DNA of 64,000 nt from Saccharum officinarum (GCA_020631735.1 CM036209.1:9089451-9153450); one strand, 5' to 3'. Shown: positions 48,111-60,681, counted from the stretch's first letter. The notes: generated by a model from the letters alone, not told the origin. Made by a program: numbers and translations.

Positions 48111-48498
48111 TAAATTTTAAAATTTAGACAATTAATGTCGCGCATTTGGACAATTATTATTGAAGAAACAAAAGTTTAACGTCTAAATAACCCAAAAACA
48201 AAGTTTCTATCGAAAGCCAACAATTTTATATATTTTAATTGCCCATTATATTTTTGCATTAACACAATATTCATTATAAATAACATTTATTTTGGATAAT
48301 ATGAAATATTTGAAAAAAAAATTGTGTTTACAATTTTTGTAATGCACAATAGAGTCAAACTAAAATAATGTGTATTTTTGAAAAAAAATTATGATAAATA
48401 TTTAATTTACTATGCATTTAGAAAGATGAAAGAAAAAAAGGTGAAAAATAAAATTCATCAAATTCTGACGCCTAAAAAGACGCCAGAATTTGGTGGAA
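48111..48498. other. AT-rich spacer after the array
   Basis: A-rich sequence with no coding signal between the repeat array and the inverted repeat. Confidence 0.6.
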
Positions 48499-48631
48499 GG
48501 ACCTTTAGTTCTGGGTCTGGCCACCGCCCGGGACTAAAGGGCCTTTAGTCCCGGTTCCAGCCACGAACGCTGGAACCGGGACTAAAGGCCCTTTAGTCCT
48601 GGGCGGTGGCCAGACCCGAGACTAAAGGTCC
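48499..48631. repeat. Large inverted repeat, 63-bp arms, 7-base loop, upstream of the second gene
   Basis: Left arm 48499-48561, loop CACGAAC, right arm 48569-48631; 59 of 63 positions pair. Each arm contains two TTTAGTCC / GGACTAAA motifs like those in the subterminal regions. It ends eight bases before a TATA box. Confidence 0.92.
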
Positions 48632-48638
48632 CGTGGCC

Positions 48639-48644
48639 TATAAA
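48639..48644 (+). promoter_or_regulatory. TATA box of the second CACTA gene
   Basis: TATAAA in GGCCTATAAAGCC, followed by a CT- and GCC-rich leader. Its position directly after the inverted repeat makes it the likely promoter of the downstream gene. Confidence 0.7.
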
Positions 48645-48649
48645 GCCAA

Positions 48650-49556
48650 GGGCTTCTTCCTCCTCCTCCCACACTCGCACACCCGAAACTTAACCGTTGT
48701 CGTCCCAAGCACCGCCGCCGCTGCCGCCTCGAGCACCGCCGCCGCGCGCCGCCGTCCGCGCCCTCGTCCACGCCCTCGTCCACGCCCTCGTTCGCGCGCA
48801 CCGCCACCGCGCGCCCTCGTCCTCGCCCTCCTCCGCGCGCACTACCGCCGCGTGCCCTCGTCCGCTGCCCCGAGGACCGCCCTTAGCACCACCGCCGCCT
48901 CGAGTACCGCTGCCACCACCTCGAGCACCGACGTCTCACCGGCTTAGTGGTGTAATAATTTGATGTAAAAAAATGCAGTAACCGAAGTCACTAAAAAATG
49001 ATGTAAAAAAGAAATAATTTGAAAAATGCATTAGTATATAATAATTATATAAATAGTGATGTAATAATTAATATTTAGGAATAATTAGGGATACACACAC
49101 TAACACACACACACTAAACACACACACATATATATATTAATAATGTGATATATATAAATGTGATATAATATTTCATATGTATTAACACACACTCTTATAA
49201 TATATTTGTTCCCTCTTTCTTCCTCCTTCCAGATCGACGTCTCTCTGCCGCCATCACCGAAGTCCCCGTCGTCTCCGCACCGACCGCCGTCTCTCTGACG
49301 TCGTCTCTCCGCTGTCTCACCGGCTTCAAAATACAGGTATTGTTTAAATTAGTGCTATAATTAGTGATACAATTAGTGGTATAAATTAGTGGTATATTTG
49401 TTAGAAATGATGTTCATAATCAAATGACATACACTAAACCCTAAACCCTAAACCCTAAATCCTAAACTGTAAACCCTAAACCCTAAACCCTAGGCCATAA
49501 ACCCTAAGCCCTAAGCCCTAAGCCCCTGTCACGCGTACGCACATATTTTTATAGAA
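48650..49556 (+). other. Leader of the second CACTA gene
   Basis: 48700-48945 is a GCC-rich low-complexity leader whose frames encode Pro/Ala/Arg-rich strings. 48960-49200 is AT-rich and likely intronic. 49225-49335 is CT/CCG-rich, possibly a second untranslated exon ending at CAGGTATTG. Confidence 0.5.
49430..49527 (+). repeat. Telomere-like CCCTAAA repeats
   Basis: About 13 copies of CCCTAAA and near variants (CCCTAAG, CCTAAAT) directly upstream of the start codon at 49557. This is far too short for a telomere and lies inside a transposon. Confidence 0.85.
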
Positions 49557-50962
49557 ATGGCCGACCCGAGAGAAGATGAAGAAATATTGTTGAACATGAT
49601 CCGCGGTAGCGTTGAAGAAGGTCGTTATGACGATCGTGAAGGCGATGAGAACCCTCAGGGCATCGATGACGGTTCTCAGTACTTGGTCGACCCGAATGAC
49701 CAAGACAATGTTGGCGAGGTCTGTAATATATGCAACCTCCTATGTTTATATACATGAAATTCAAAAAAAATTCCTTTATTAATTGTCTTGTTTCTGCCTA
49801 CATAGCCCTCTATCTCAACGACAACCACAGGGACCAGCAGAAAAGTATGAGGCCCGAAGAAGCCGATGGAGGGCCGGTTGGTTATCACGGATTTCGACGA
49901 GGGAACAGGCTAGCCATGTGGACCCCATGTAAGGGCCTTTGTAAACCACTTAGGGTACCTTGCTCGGGATAGGATCCCGATCAATGTCCGTGAATGGAAG
50001 AAAAATAAGCAACACCTAGAAATTAGTTATGTCTCCGACCGTGACAAGGAACTAGTTTGGGGTGATGTGTTGCAACATTTCACGCTAGACACAAATGATG
50101 AACAATTGAAGGAAAGAGTTCGGGATTGGTCTATGAAGAAGATGGCCACACAATTCCAGTGCTTTAAGAAGAATCTATATAACGACTATATCAAGAAGAA
50201 CAAGACTCCAAATTTTAACTGTAAGCACTTTGTCAAGCTGTGGCCGTTTTGGGATGAGTTTGTACAGTTCAAGACGTCGAAAGAGGGTCAGCAATGGGCG
50301 AGAAGGAACCAAGAGAATGCCCAACACAAGACCTACCACCATACGATGGGATCAGGTGGCTACCCTACTGCCATTCCTAAGTGGGAAAAAGCCGAGCATG
50401 AGCTAATTGACAGGGGGTTGGTGCCAGAATCCCTCGACTTGCCTGAGCACGCCAAGCATTGTTTTTTCGCTCATGGAGGCCGCCTGGACATAGAGACCAG
50501 AAAGGTCGTGTATGGGGAACACATCCAAGCTGTAGCAGAAAGATTTCATCAAGCCCGCTCCGTCACTCAAAGTGGAGAGTGGCAGCCGAACAGAGATAAA
50601 GATGAGCTGACATACGTCTTGGGGAACCATGAGCACGGTGGACGGACGAGAGACTATGGCTCCATGTCGTGGGAGCATGTCTTCCCTCAGGACAGAGAAA
50701 CTTATAGAAGTCGCTAGAGAAAGAAGGAAGAGGACAGGGAACGGCTACGCAAGTTGGAGGAGGCTGTTATGAAGACCAGTGAAGTGGCTCGTAAGGCACT
50801 AGAGCAGGAGGAAGCGCTTAAGGCCACTATGAATGAGCAAATCAGAAAGGCCATGGAGGAAGTTGTAAGTTCCCACCTCCAAAGCTTGTCACAGCCGGCC
50901 ACCAACATCAGCCCCGACTCAGCTCAGTTGAAAAACAGTTGTGCTTCTACAGAGGTGCCTGT

Positions 50963-52936
50963 TGTAAGGTCCAAATAGGCTAGAGAGGGGGGGTGAATAG
51001 CCTAATTAAAACTTTTACAAGAATTACTTAACCACAAGTTAGTATAAAAGGTGGCGAAGCAAAAGCACTAGCTCTAACTAATTAAGCAAGCCACCTACAC
51101 AAGTCTAGTACAAGGCTATTCACTAAACACAACAACAACTACAAGCTATAAACAAGAAGTAATACGAGAGAAGAGCTTTGAGTGATTATACCGCCGTGTA
51201 GAGATGAGAAGTACCAATCAATCAATCACACAAGAGAAGTCCTCGAGAAGAGAATGACACAAGAATTTATCCTGAGGTTCACTTGCTTCCCGGCAAGCTA
51301 CTCCCCATTATGGCGATACACCCACTTATCGGTTCGTGAGCTAATCGACTATCAAGAGTCGAGCCCTCGGTGGGCGCCACACAACCGCACACAAGATGGA
51401 GTTCCTCCAAGCCACGAGCTTCACTAGAGTATCCAATTTGTGAACTCCTGTGAGAAGGATCAAGAACCCCTTACAACACTTGTGAAGGCTCCAATAATCT
51501 CCAATTGTGAGTTCAATCACCTCCGCTGCTCCAAGCCGTCTACCGTGTTGGGAAACACAGAAGAGTAACAAGAAATCCACAGCAACTCAAAGATCAAGTG
51601 CCTCTAGAATGCAACTCTCAAGCAATGCACTTGAATCTCACTCAATCTCACTCAAGATGTGCAACTATGCAAAGAGATGAGTGGAGGGGTTGTTCTCTAG
51701 CTCAAAGTATGTCTCTAGGTCTCAAAATATGCAAGAGTTACCCTCAAACCCCAGCCAACGTCTATTTATAATGAAGGAGTACGCAGCTAGCCGTTACCGG
51801 ACGACGCAATTTAAAATGTGTTGACCGGACGCACCGGTCAGGGTGACCGGACGCGTCCGGTCACTACAGGACAAGCTTGAACAGTGCGCGTCAGAAGTTA
51901 CCGTTGCTATGACCGGACGCGCCCTAGCGTATGACCGGACGCGCCCTAGCGAATGATCGGACGCGCCCTACCTGGCGTCCGGTCAGAGTCCAGTAAGCTC
52001 CCATCACGACCGGACGCGTCCGATCGTACATGACCGGACGTGCCCCGCGTCCGATCATCACTCCTGCGCTCTCTGCCCCTCTGGGCGCTTGACCGAACGC
52101 GCCGGTCCCGTGAAGGACCGGACGCGCCGGTCGCGCGCTATGCTTCTGCGCACAGGTGAACTGAGCGAACGCGCTGGTCAGGCCAGACCAGCGTCCGGTC
52201 ACTCACCCTAGGCACGCTGACCGAATGAACTGACCGGACACGCTGGTCAAGCCGTGACCGCGTCCGGTGCAGCGTCCGGTCACCACAGTGACCTCCGTTC
52301 GCCTCCGTTTCTTTTCCGACTTCCGGCGCAGTAGAAAATAGGCATTTCACTTCCCCAAAAAGTGCCGAATCCCGCCGAGCAAGCTCGGCGGGAGGGAGAG
52401 AAGAACCCAAACCCTTCTCTACCGCACAAACTCCACCGCCTTCACAAATGTGCTAACACCACCATGTGTAAATCATCATGTGCATGTGTGTTAGCATTTC
52501 ACAAACATTTTCAAAGGCGTTATGTTAGCTCTTTTACTAGATCCTAATGCATATGCTCAAGACAATGATCTAGTGGCACTTGATTCCCGAGCTAATCGTG
52601 ATTGCCCCTCTTGATAGTCGGCTATGTATCCTAAATCCGGTCAATCACTTCTCTACTCATCTTAGACCGGCAAAAGGAAAACCCCTATGGTTATACCTTT
52701 GTCTTGCGCTCTTAGATCCTTCTCTTCCACTCGATCATCATGTCCTTCATTTTATGTGCATCTCCACCATGATCATTATTTCATGTCCATGCACCATCTC
52801 TTTGTGATCTTGTGGCCACCTCTCCTTGCCACATACACCTTCGTCTCATGTGTTACTTGTGCCTAACTCAAAACACTTAACACATGGCATTAGCAACTTG
52901 GTGTCATTAATTACCAAAACCAAACTTGGGCTTTCA
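50963..52936 (-). repeat. 3' LTR (1974 bp) of the minus-strand retrotransposon
   Basis: Starts (minus strand) TGAAAGCCCAAGTTTGG right after the polypurine tract and ends GGACCTTACA. 52729-52936 matches the 208-bp fragment at 53955-54162 nearly base for base. Minus-strand TATAAATA is at 51770-51763. Confidence 0.88.
51795..52290. repeat. GACCGGACGCG palindrome array upstream of the LTR TATA box
   Basis: Many copies of TGACCGGACGCG and CGCGTCCGGTCA in both orientations, including the perfect 20-bp palindrome TGACCGGACG-CGTCCGGTCA at 51844-51863. It lies just upstream of the minus-strand TATA box. Confidence 0.88.
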
Positions 52937-52950
52937 ATCTCCCCCTTTTT
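52937..52950 (-). other. Polypurine tract of the minus-strand retrotransposon
   Basis: On the minus strand AAAAAGGGGGAGAT directly precedes the TGAAAG that opens the 3' LTR. Confidence 0.85.
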
Positions 52951-53954
52951 GGTAATTGATGACAACCATCACAAAGATATGAAATGAAATCAATTTTCAA
53001 TTTTGATAGTATTAGCTCCCCCTACATATGTGCTTCCATGAGTTTGGTTCAATTATGCACATATGTATGGATTTGAATTTTGGGAGAGTTACTACTATCA
53101 AATTGATGCTAAGGCATATAGAATGGACCTTTGAAGCGTGATACCAATCGGAGTTGCCTTTATATACCATCCTTAGCATCGATGTAGCTAGACACCATTT
53201 GTAATACATTACTTGTAAAGATCACAAACACTAAAATACCCTGTGAGATCAACATTATAAGCAAAGGTGTCTAGATACCACTTGTAAAGCTACTCTCAAC
53301 AAATCATCATTCAAGTTCTATTTCTAGCAAATATCATTCAATCATGAATATCGAAATTAAATTTGCAATGCAACACATCATCATGTTAGTGCACATACAA
53401 ATTCAACAAATAATTCATGAGCTTGCTCCCCCTACTTGTGTGCTAACTTTTAATCCCTTTCTCCCCCTTTGTAACTTAACTTTTTATCTTTGTGACTTTT
53501 CTCTCCCCCTTATTATATCTTTGTCCCTATTTGTAATATCTTTGTGACTTTTCTCTCCCCTTTGTCAACAATCACCAAAAAGGTGCCAATTTTAGTGAGA
53601 GTTAAGTCAATCAATATGAGGGAGTCCAAATTATGGTTCAATCTAGATCACTTGCCTAGAATATGTAATTCGGTTTGATCCAAGCACAAGCTTCTTCACA
53701 CCTCATAAAGTATAAGGGTTATCTTGAGCATGTTGAATTACACATCATGAGCTCATTTTTTAGATTCAACACTAGGTTTGCAAGCCCACAAACATGTCAT
53801 ATGCTACCACTAGATCAATCAAACATAGAAGCAATAGTGGTACCATATATACATCAAAATTATTTGATTTTCATGAATGAGCCTATTTGTCATGCAAATA
53901 TGTTTATATGTTCTAACCATGTCCTTAGCAAAGTATGTCCTTAGCTTCTTCACA

Positions 53955-54162
53955 CCTCGATCATCATGTCCTTCATTTTATGTGCATCTCCACCATGATC
54001 ATCATTTCATGTCCATGCACCATCTCTTTGTGATCTTGTGGCCACTTCTCCTTGCCACATACACCTTCGTCTCATGTGTTACTTGTGCCTAACTCAAAAC
54101 ACTTAACACATGGTATTAGCAACTTGGTGTCATTAATTACCAAAACCAAACTTGGGCTTTCA
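53955..54162 (-). repeat. Truncated 5' LTR (208 bp)
   Basis: Matches 52729-52936 with a few substitutions; the remaining 1.77 kb of this LTR is deleted. Confidence 0.88.
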
Positions 54163-56001
54163 CCTGTGAGGCAAGATGATGATGCAGGGATGCGCTTCCC
54201 GGTGGATGATGTCACCGCTCCATTGACGTCCTGTGAGCTGCATATTCTGGAGGGGAATGCCACAGTCAAGGTGGCTACCGGTGTTGTATCTCCTATCGAC
54301 CCCACCAAGACACCAAGGATCCACTCGGTCGCAATACCACCCGGATATGCTAGTGTCTCAGTGGATAGAGTGGTCAAAGGCCATGAAAATGTGGCTCTGG
54401 ATATCGAAGGTGGTGATGGGGAGAAGACCCTAGGTGAAGCAGAGAAGACATTCATATGTTGAAAGAAACGGTACATCATTATTCCTGGGGCGCTGCCACC
54501 ACAACCGAACCCTAGGTGTGGATGATTGTGAACACAATTACTTTTCAATAATTATGTACTGTATCTAATTACGGTTCACTCATGTATATACCTTGTTCAT
54601 TTTTTTTTTCAAATCCAGGACCTCCCCAAGTCCGTCTATCCATTCACCACATGATCACAGTGCTGTGGGACACGACGATGACGACGATTTCATACAAGAC
54701 AAGGCTGCATCCCCACCGCTGGCCGTATCTCCTCCACGACGTACTCCAACGCTGCCAGCGGCCCAATCTCCTCCACAATAGCAAGCTCCAACCGCGCCAT
54801 CGTCGCCTCCGCCAATGCCGACAACGGCCGTCTCATCGGCACCGGCTGGTCCATCAAGGAACAAGAGGCCCGCTGGCCCACAGAGATCGGTCCCACCACC
54901 TCCGCCGATGAAAAAAGCTGTGGTCACGAAGATCCCAAAGATGACCAAGCTTTCATACGAGAAGACTGCTGAAGAACTTAATGCTTCAGTCAAGGCAGAA
55001 ATGAAAGCGTTCTTCGAAAAGACCAAAGCTGACGCACGAGCAAAGCAAGAGAAGCCATACCTAATGTATCCTCGTGTAAAGCTACGTCAAGTGGTGCAGG
55101 CTATGCAAGACGAGAAGCGTGTCGCTAGTAAAAAACCAGCGCGGCCACTATCATACTATGAGCGTACTATCATAAAGAAAATCAAGGAGGACAAAAGGAA
55201 ACAGAAGGCGGCCGGGAAAGATGTTGCACAACTCGGCCAACAAGCGCAGCAATCAGTGCCGCCACTAGTGGTTGAGAATCAATATGGTTCCAACATGAAC
55301 TTGATGCAAATGTCGGTACCTGATGATATGGATTTAGATGAACTCGCCAAGTGGATGAATGTGACTGGGCTTTCCTTAGAATAACTTCTTGATCGGGAGG
55401 AACTGACAACTGTTAAAGAGTCCGAAGTTGTTGATGAATGATGGAGGAAGTACGTATATGACAGGAGTCTATGCGACCCTGCAAAGATAAAAAAATCTTG
55501 TTACACAAATGTACAAGCTGCACGAGTACTACTTGAGATTCTGTGCACAACATCAAATTGAACAATATCTGGGCGTCCAAGTCAGAGACCATCACTACTT
55601 CTGTGGAGATGACGTCATCTAGGTAGAGTTTAGTGAAGTACACCAGCTTCTCTATATGGATGCTCTTGACAAATCTCTCATAAGCTGCTACTGTCTGTAA
55701 GTGATTCTTCCTTTTAATCAATAATCCCACTCTAGCATATGTATGTATTCGTAATAACTATGCTCACGATGTGCAGACACATGATGAGAGAACTCATATT
55801 AAAACAAGACGATCGAATTGGTTTTATCGATCCGTATGTCATGTACAAGGACACAAAGACTATAGATCCATTCAATCTGAAGATCAAGGAAATGGAGAAA
55901 AATCTCCGGAGGTTCTTTTATAACCAAAGGCATAAGGAGTTGATACTCTTCCCTTACAATATGGGGTAAAGTGTTGTGTTATATCATGTCTTAGTCAATC
56001 C

Positions 56002-56166
<165 letters not shown>

Positions 56167-56931
56167 GTTGACTCTATAAACAAATGCAGGGATCACTGGA
56201 TACTCATTGAGATTAAGATCAAGGAACAAACTATAAATGTGTGGGACTCAATGAGAAAAGAGCTGGCAATGTACCAAGACTGATAGACATGATCCAGAGG
56301 TAAGTTCTATCATTCTTTAATTATCGTTGCCTGCTCCTTTACTTTACTATGCTATACCTAATCAACGACTGACTTATTGGGTAGGGCTTGGGCTTGACTA
56401 CAACATAGATATCGTACGGATCTGAAAGTGCCACCCCCCCTCCTATTCTACATAAGTGGGTGTCCAGACAACCGTACGGAACCAATTTATGTGGATACTA
56501 CGTTTGCGAGTACATGCGGTGTAGCAAATTTACACCTGCTAAAGAGATGCTAAAAGTAAGTAACATGTGTATACAGTAAATTCATATCTTATTTATTTGT
56601 TGAAACTAAATAAATCTTATGTATATTAATATCTTTTCCTTTAATTAATGCAAATGGAAGGAGTGGGAATTGAAAGAACAAGTGTTCAAGCACACAATAC
56701 TCGTCGCAATCCAGGAGACGATCGCATGTTTCATCAACGATCATGTCATCCCGGAAGACAGCGAGTTCCACCACAACCCTAGTTTGAATTTGAAGAGTCC
56801 AAACAAGAACGAACACTTGTACGAGCTTTGAGTGGAGGGTAAACATTTGTGTAACTCATTAATCGGCGGCCGAACACTTGATTACTTATATATTATTGTA
56901 AATGTAATGTGTATATACGTATATGTATAGC

Positions 56932-57042
<111 letters not shown>

Positions 57043-57182
57043 TTTATTTGTGTGCAATAATAACGCTCTCGTATAGGTGCAACGTATACGGATAATAACA
57101 GCGAAGAATAAATTGGAAAACAATATAACTGAAAACCAAAATCAATAATGAATTGGAAATAAAAAGGAAAAAGGAAAAAGAA

Positions 57183-57385
57183 CCTTTAGTCCCGGTTGGT
57201 ACCAACCGGGACTAAAAGGTGCTGTGCCACGTCGATGCCTGGCAGCACCCTACCAACCGGGACTAAATGTCTCCCTTTAGTCCCGGGCCTGCGAACCGGG
57301 ACTAAAGGTGAGACATTTAGTTCCGAAACCTTAGTCCCGGCTCGCAGCCCGGAATTAGAGGTCCTTTTGGACCGGGACTAAAGCC
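57183..57385. repeat. Right subterminal repeats of the large CACTA
   Basis: Includes a perfect 32-bp palindrome at 57185-57216 (TTTAGTCCCGGTTGGT and its exact complement, no loop), followed by several CCGGGACTAAA / TTTAGTCCCGG half sites. Confidence 0.92.
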
Positions 57386-57401
57386 CCGTTGTGCAGCAGT
57401 G

Positions 57402-57913
57402 ATGGGCTCAGACACGAGCCACATTTTTCAGCAGCTAGCAACTTGCAAGCATTGTTGGGGGGTGGCGTGACAGTTGCTCTTACTGACTGTGCTGACGCCG
57501 AGATAATGTCAGTTTTTTGCTGACGCTGAAGGAGAAACAGAAGAGCTGATGGCCAGTGTTCATCACGCCACGTGCCTACCATACCAGATGACGTCCACAT
57601 CTGTTTCCTCCTTCAATTCACGTTTATTTGGCATGCATGGGGGCTCTCCTTTTCTCGTTTGTTAGCACTGATGATGAAGATGGAACAGACAGGATGGGCA
57701 CTGAATATATATCAGCTTGGCTGCCCTTGCGGTGGTTGCACTGCATCCTTCCGCGCTGTCTGTGTGACGACTTGAGCACCGTTGTGTGTGCTTGTGGTCT
57801 CGTGACTGTGATGAGTTGCGATAATGACCCGTGCGGTGTGGCGCGTGTTGGCTGCTACGCACATACAGCCGCCCTCTATAATCGCAATGGTCCACACAAA
57901 AACCTCTCATCTT
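57402..57913. other. Spacer between two CACTA elements
   Basis: About 510 bases of mixed composition. Overlapping frames on both strands, none with a recognised domain. Confidence 0.5.
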
Positions 57914-57936
57914 CGCTACAGGATTCAGGCGCTTTG

Positions 57937-58425
57937 CCGGATGCCGAAAACACCCGGCAAAGGCTACTTTGCACTCGGCAAAGCCTTTATCAGGTACAAC
58001 ACTCGGCAAAGAGCCGCCGGCGCAAAAAGTCAGTCGGCAAAGATTTCTTTGCCGGGTGTTTTTTATCGGGCACCCAGCAAAGACTTTGCCGAGTGTAAAC
58101 CCGGCACCCGGCAAAAAAAGTGGCCGTCACGGCGCCGGCTCCGTCAGCCCTTGGTTTGCCGGGTGCCATGTCAGAGGCACCCGACAAAGATTTTTTTTTT
58201 CAAATTTTCTTTGCCGAGTGCGCTGCCAGGGAGGCGCCCGGCAAAGATTTTTTATTTTTTTTATAATTTCTTTGTCGGGTGTCGCGCCGACGAGGCACGC
58301 GGCAAAGAGTTTTTTTATTTTTTTAGTATTTTCTTTGCCGAGTGCCCTGTCAGGGTGGCACCCGGCCTTTGCCAGGTGCCCTGGCCCTGGCACTCGGCAA
58401 GGGCCAGGGCACCCGTCAAAGCCTC
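57937..58425. repeat. Left subterminal repeats, TTTGCCGAGTG type
   Basis: About 15-20 copies of TTTGCCGRGTG or CACYCGGCAAAG in both orientations, some separated by T-rich spacers. Confidence 0.92.
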
Positions 58426-58656
58426 TATTTTTTTTATTTTTTTATTCTATAATTACAAACACAGCATATAAAAGATATATATCACATCTGAATCATCACA
58501 AACACAATATAGCACATCCATCGCATCACAAACTCAATCCCACATATATATATCACATCGCCAACACAATATCTCACATACACGACATCGCAAACATAAT
58601 AGGTCCAATATCCATCGTCACAAGTCGATAGTCGTTCACAGTGCATCACATGTCCA

Positions 58657-60681
58657 TCAAGCGGTGAAAAAGAGAAACAAACTAGAGGTGGGGGGAAACT
58701 GAGTGTCTGGTGAAGGAAAAGCGTCGTCGCCTGCTTGCCCCTGAGATGGGTTATTCGAACCCGCCGACGGAGGCTGCATAAAGGACAACAGATTGCATGT
58801 GTTAGAGTGGTCATCTAATGAAAGCACTAGTCGAAGCAATTTGGTTTCATACTCACAGGACTAGCTAGAACTGGCGGCGGTGGAGCGAATTGCGGCACAG
58901 GTACACTGTTCACTTGCCCAAAGTTCTATAGGAACGCCGTAATCTCCGCCAGCTGCTTGGCCTGTCTTTCCTGCTCGGCCTGCTCGGTCCTCGCCACCAG
59001 GTCCCGCAGCTCCTGAGCCATCCTCTGGTTCTCGGCCTGTAACATTTCAACCCATCTGTTTCAGTGATGCAAAGGCAACTAAGTTATGTAAAGATCAATC
59101 TTCGAAGAGTTGAACGGGACAAACCTGGAGTGCATCGACCTGTTGCTGTGAAGGGGACGACCGTTGGCGTATGGCCGGGCCTTCCGTCGGGGTCTCTGCT
59201 CGGATCTGGGAGAGGGTTGGAACAGAGCCAGACTCGAGGGTGCCATCGCCAAGCCAGTACCGCCCATGCTTCTTGCCCTATCCGATCCTCATGACAGTCG
59301 GCCCATCAATGTCGTCGGCGTTCGGATCCCACTCTGGCCCCTGGACCGACCTTGCCTCCGACGCGTAGGAGCTGATGCGGGTGTAGACGCCCGAGTTGTT
59401 GTACGACTCGGGCGGGTCATTCGGGCTGAAGGTGACATCGGAAGTCGCCTTTCCCTTGCGGGCCAGTCCATACACCATGAACGTGGACAAAGACTGGCCA
59501 GCATGCAACGCCGACTGCGAGAAATACAATAAGATGATTAGAAGAAACATGCAGAATGGAGCGTCAGAATACTAAAAATGAATTCACGTACCCATGCTTG
59601 CTTGTACGCGGCGAGGCTGCGGCTGCCTTGGTGGTGTGTGGGGCCTGTTGCCTGCAAAGCCCGCTCCCGGTGGGTTTCATGCTCCTGGATATAAACCTCT
59701 GTGAACCACCTGTCCACAATCATCTTCTAGCAGTCCCGATACGACTCGCACCATCATAGAATCATCTACATGTCACAAATAATTTGAGATATAAGACGAC
59801 CAAATTAAAGCTAGTTAATCTCAAAACGAATCAGTATTTTTCTTCCTCATTTACCTCAAGGAACTGTTCCCGGGTCAGAGACATCTGTCTTGCCTGTGTC
59901 TTGGTGATTTTCTGACCAAGTCGCGTGGCGTAGTACTTGATGATGCAAGTGAGGCGCTCCTCATAGTGCATGTCGGAGATGCGGTTCCTAGCACTTTTCA
60001 CCAAGTTCTTCTTCGCCCTCTCCTCTGGTCCCTCTTCATACCTGAAAAAAGTCTGTAGACAGACACAATGTATCAATTAATTATGTCAAAAAAAAGTCAA
60101 ATGAATGTGATATATTGATCAAAGTTGTGCGAACGAGACTTACCCAGAACTCTCTCCTGACCCGCTCCTGCTTGTCTTCATAATCTGCGTCGAGGGCAGA
60201 TTTGTAGTGGTCCCATGATTTGGCCGGCCCCATAGTCCCTTTGTGCGTGACAATGCTAGGGTAATAGTGCCTACACACAAGCCCCAAGATGTGGTTGGGG
60301 TTGCGTGAGTCACTAGGCGACACAACCTGCCAGTGCCTGCACAAGTCATTAACAAATAATATTAGTTTCTCTGACAATTTTCAACAGGTTATATGAGTCA
60401 CTAGGCGACACAACCTCCTCTTTCATAAGATCGGCTTCACCATGGTGGACCCACCGAGTGTAGTTCGACGTAAACCCATTCTTGTGCAGATGTGTACCCA
60501 TGAGTTCCTTGTCTAGCATTCTCCTGTTACCACACTTGCTGCAGGGACACAAAGCCATTTTCGGGAATTTTGCGGCCTTGCCGAATGCACGATTCAAGAA
60601 ATGATCGGTCTTCTACATCCATTCATAGCTGTCATCACCCTGACTTGTCCGGCCCATGTACATCCACTGATAGTCCTCCAT
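58657..60681 (-). pseudogene. Remnant CACTA protein: transposase-associated domain joined to Transposase_24-type region
   Basis: Reading right to left, the start at 60681 (MEDYQWMYMGR) and the CPCSKCGNRRMLDKELMG segment match the plant transposase-associated domain. The Transposase_24-like part follows: HILGLVCRHYYPSIV, then REFWVSL, then RISDMHYEERLTCIIKYYA near 59900-60010, then FMVYGLARKGKATSDVTF near 59410-59480. A Gln-rich helical tail and a Pro/Ser-rich end finish near 58660. A stop interrupts near 60613 and others lie near 59690 and 59280. The tnp2 catalytic domain that belongs between the two parts is missing. Introns are probable but not fixed. Confidence 0.8.
60307..60416. repeat. 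22-bp direct repeats at the join of the two protein parts
   Basis: GAGTCACTAGGCGACACAAC is found at 60307 and again at 60395 (period 88) where the transposase-associated part meets the Transposase_24-like part. Confidence 0.85.

Larger units (their letters stand above)
50963..54162 (-). mobile_element. Internally deleted LTR retrotransposon inside the second CACTA gene
   Basis: Flanked by CCTGT on both sides (50958-50962, 54163-54167) with TG...CA ends. On the minus strand the order is: a 208-bp 5' fragment of the 5' LTR (54162-53955), about 1.0 kb of internal sequence (53954-52951) without a coding frame, a polypurine tract (52950-52937), and a complete 3' LTR (52936-50963). Most of the 5' LTR and all coding DNA are gone. 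Its ends match those of the solo LTR at 14462-16664. Confidence 0.88.

Noticed and set aside
49430..49527. True telomere or chromosome end
   Set aside because: Under 100 bases, degenerate, and inside a transposon gene leader.
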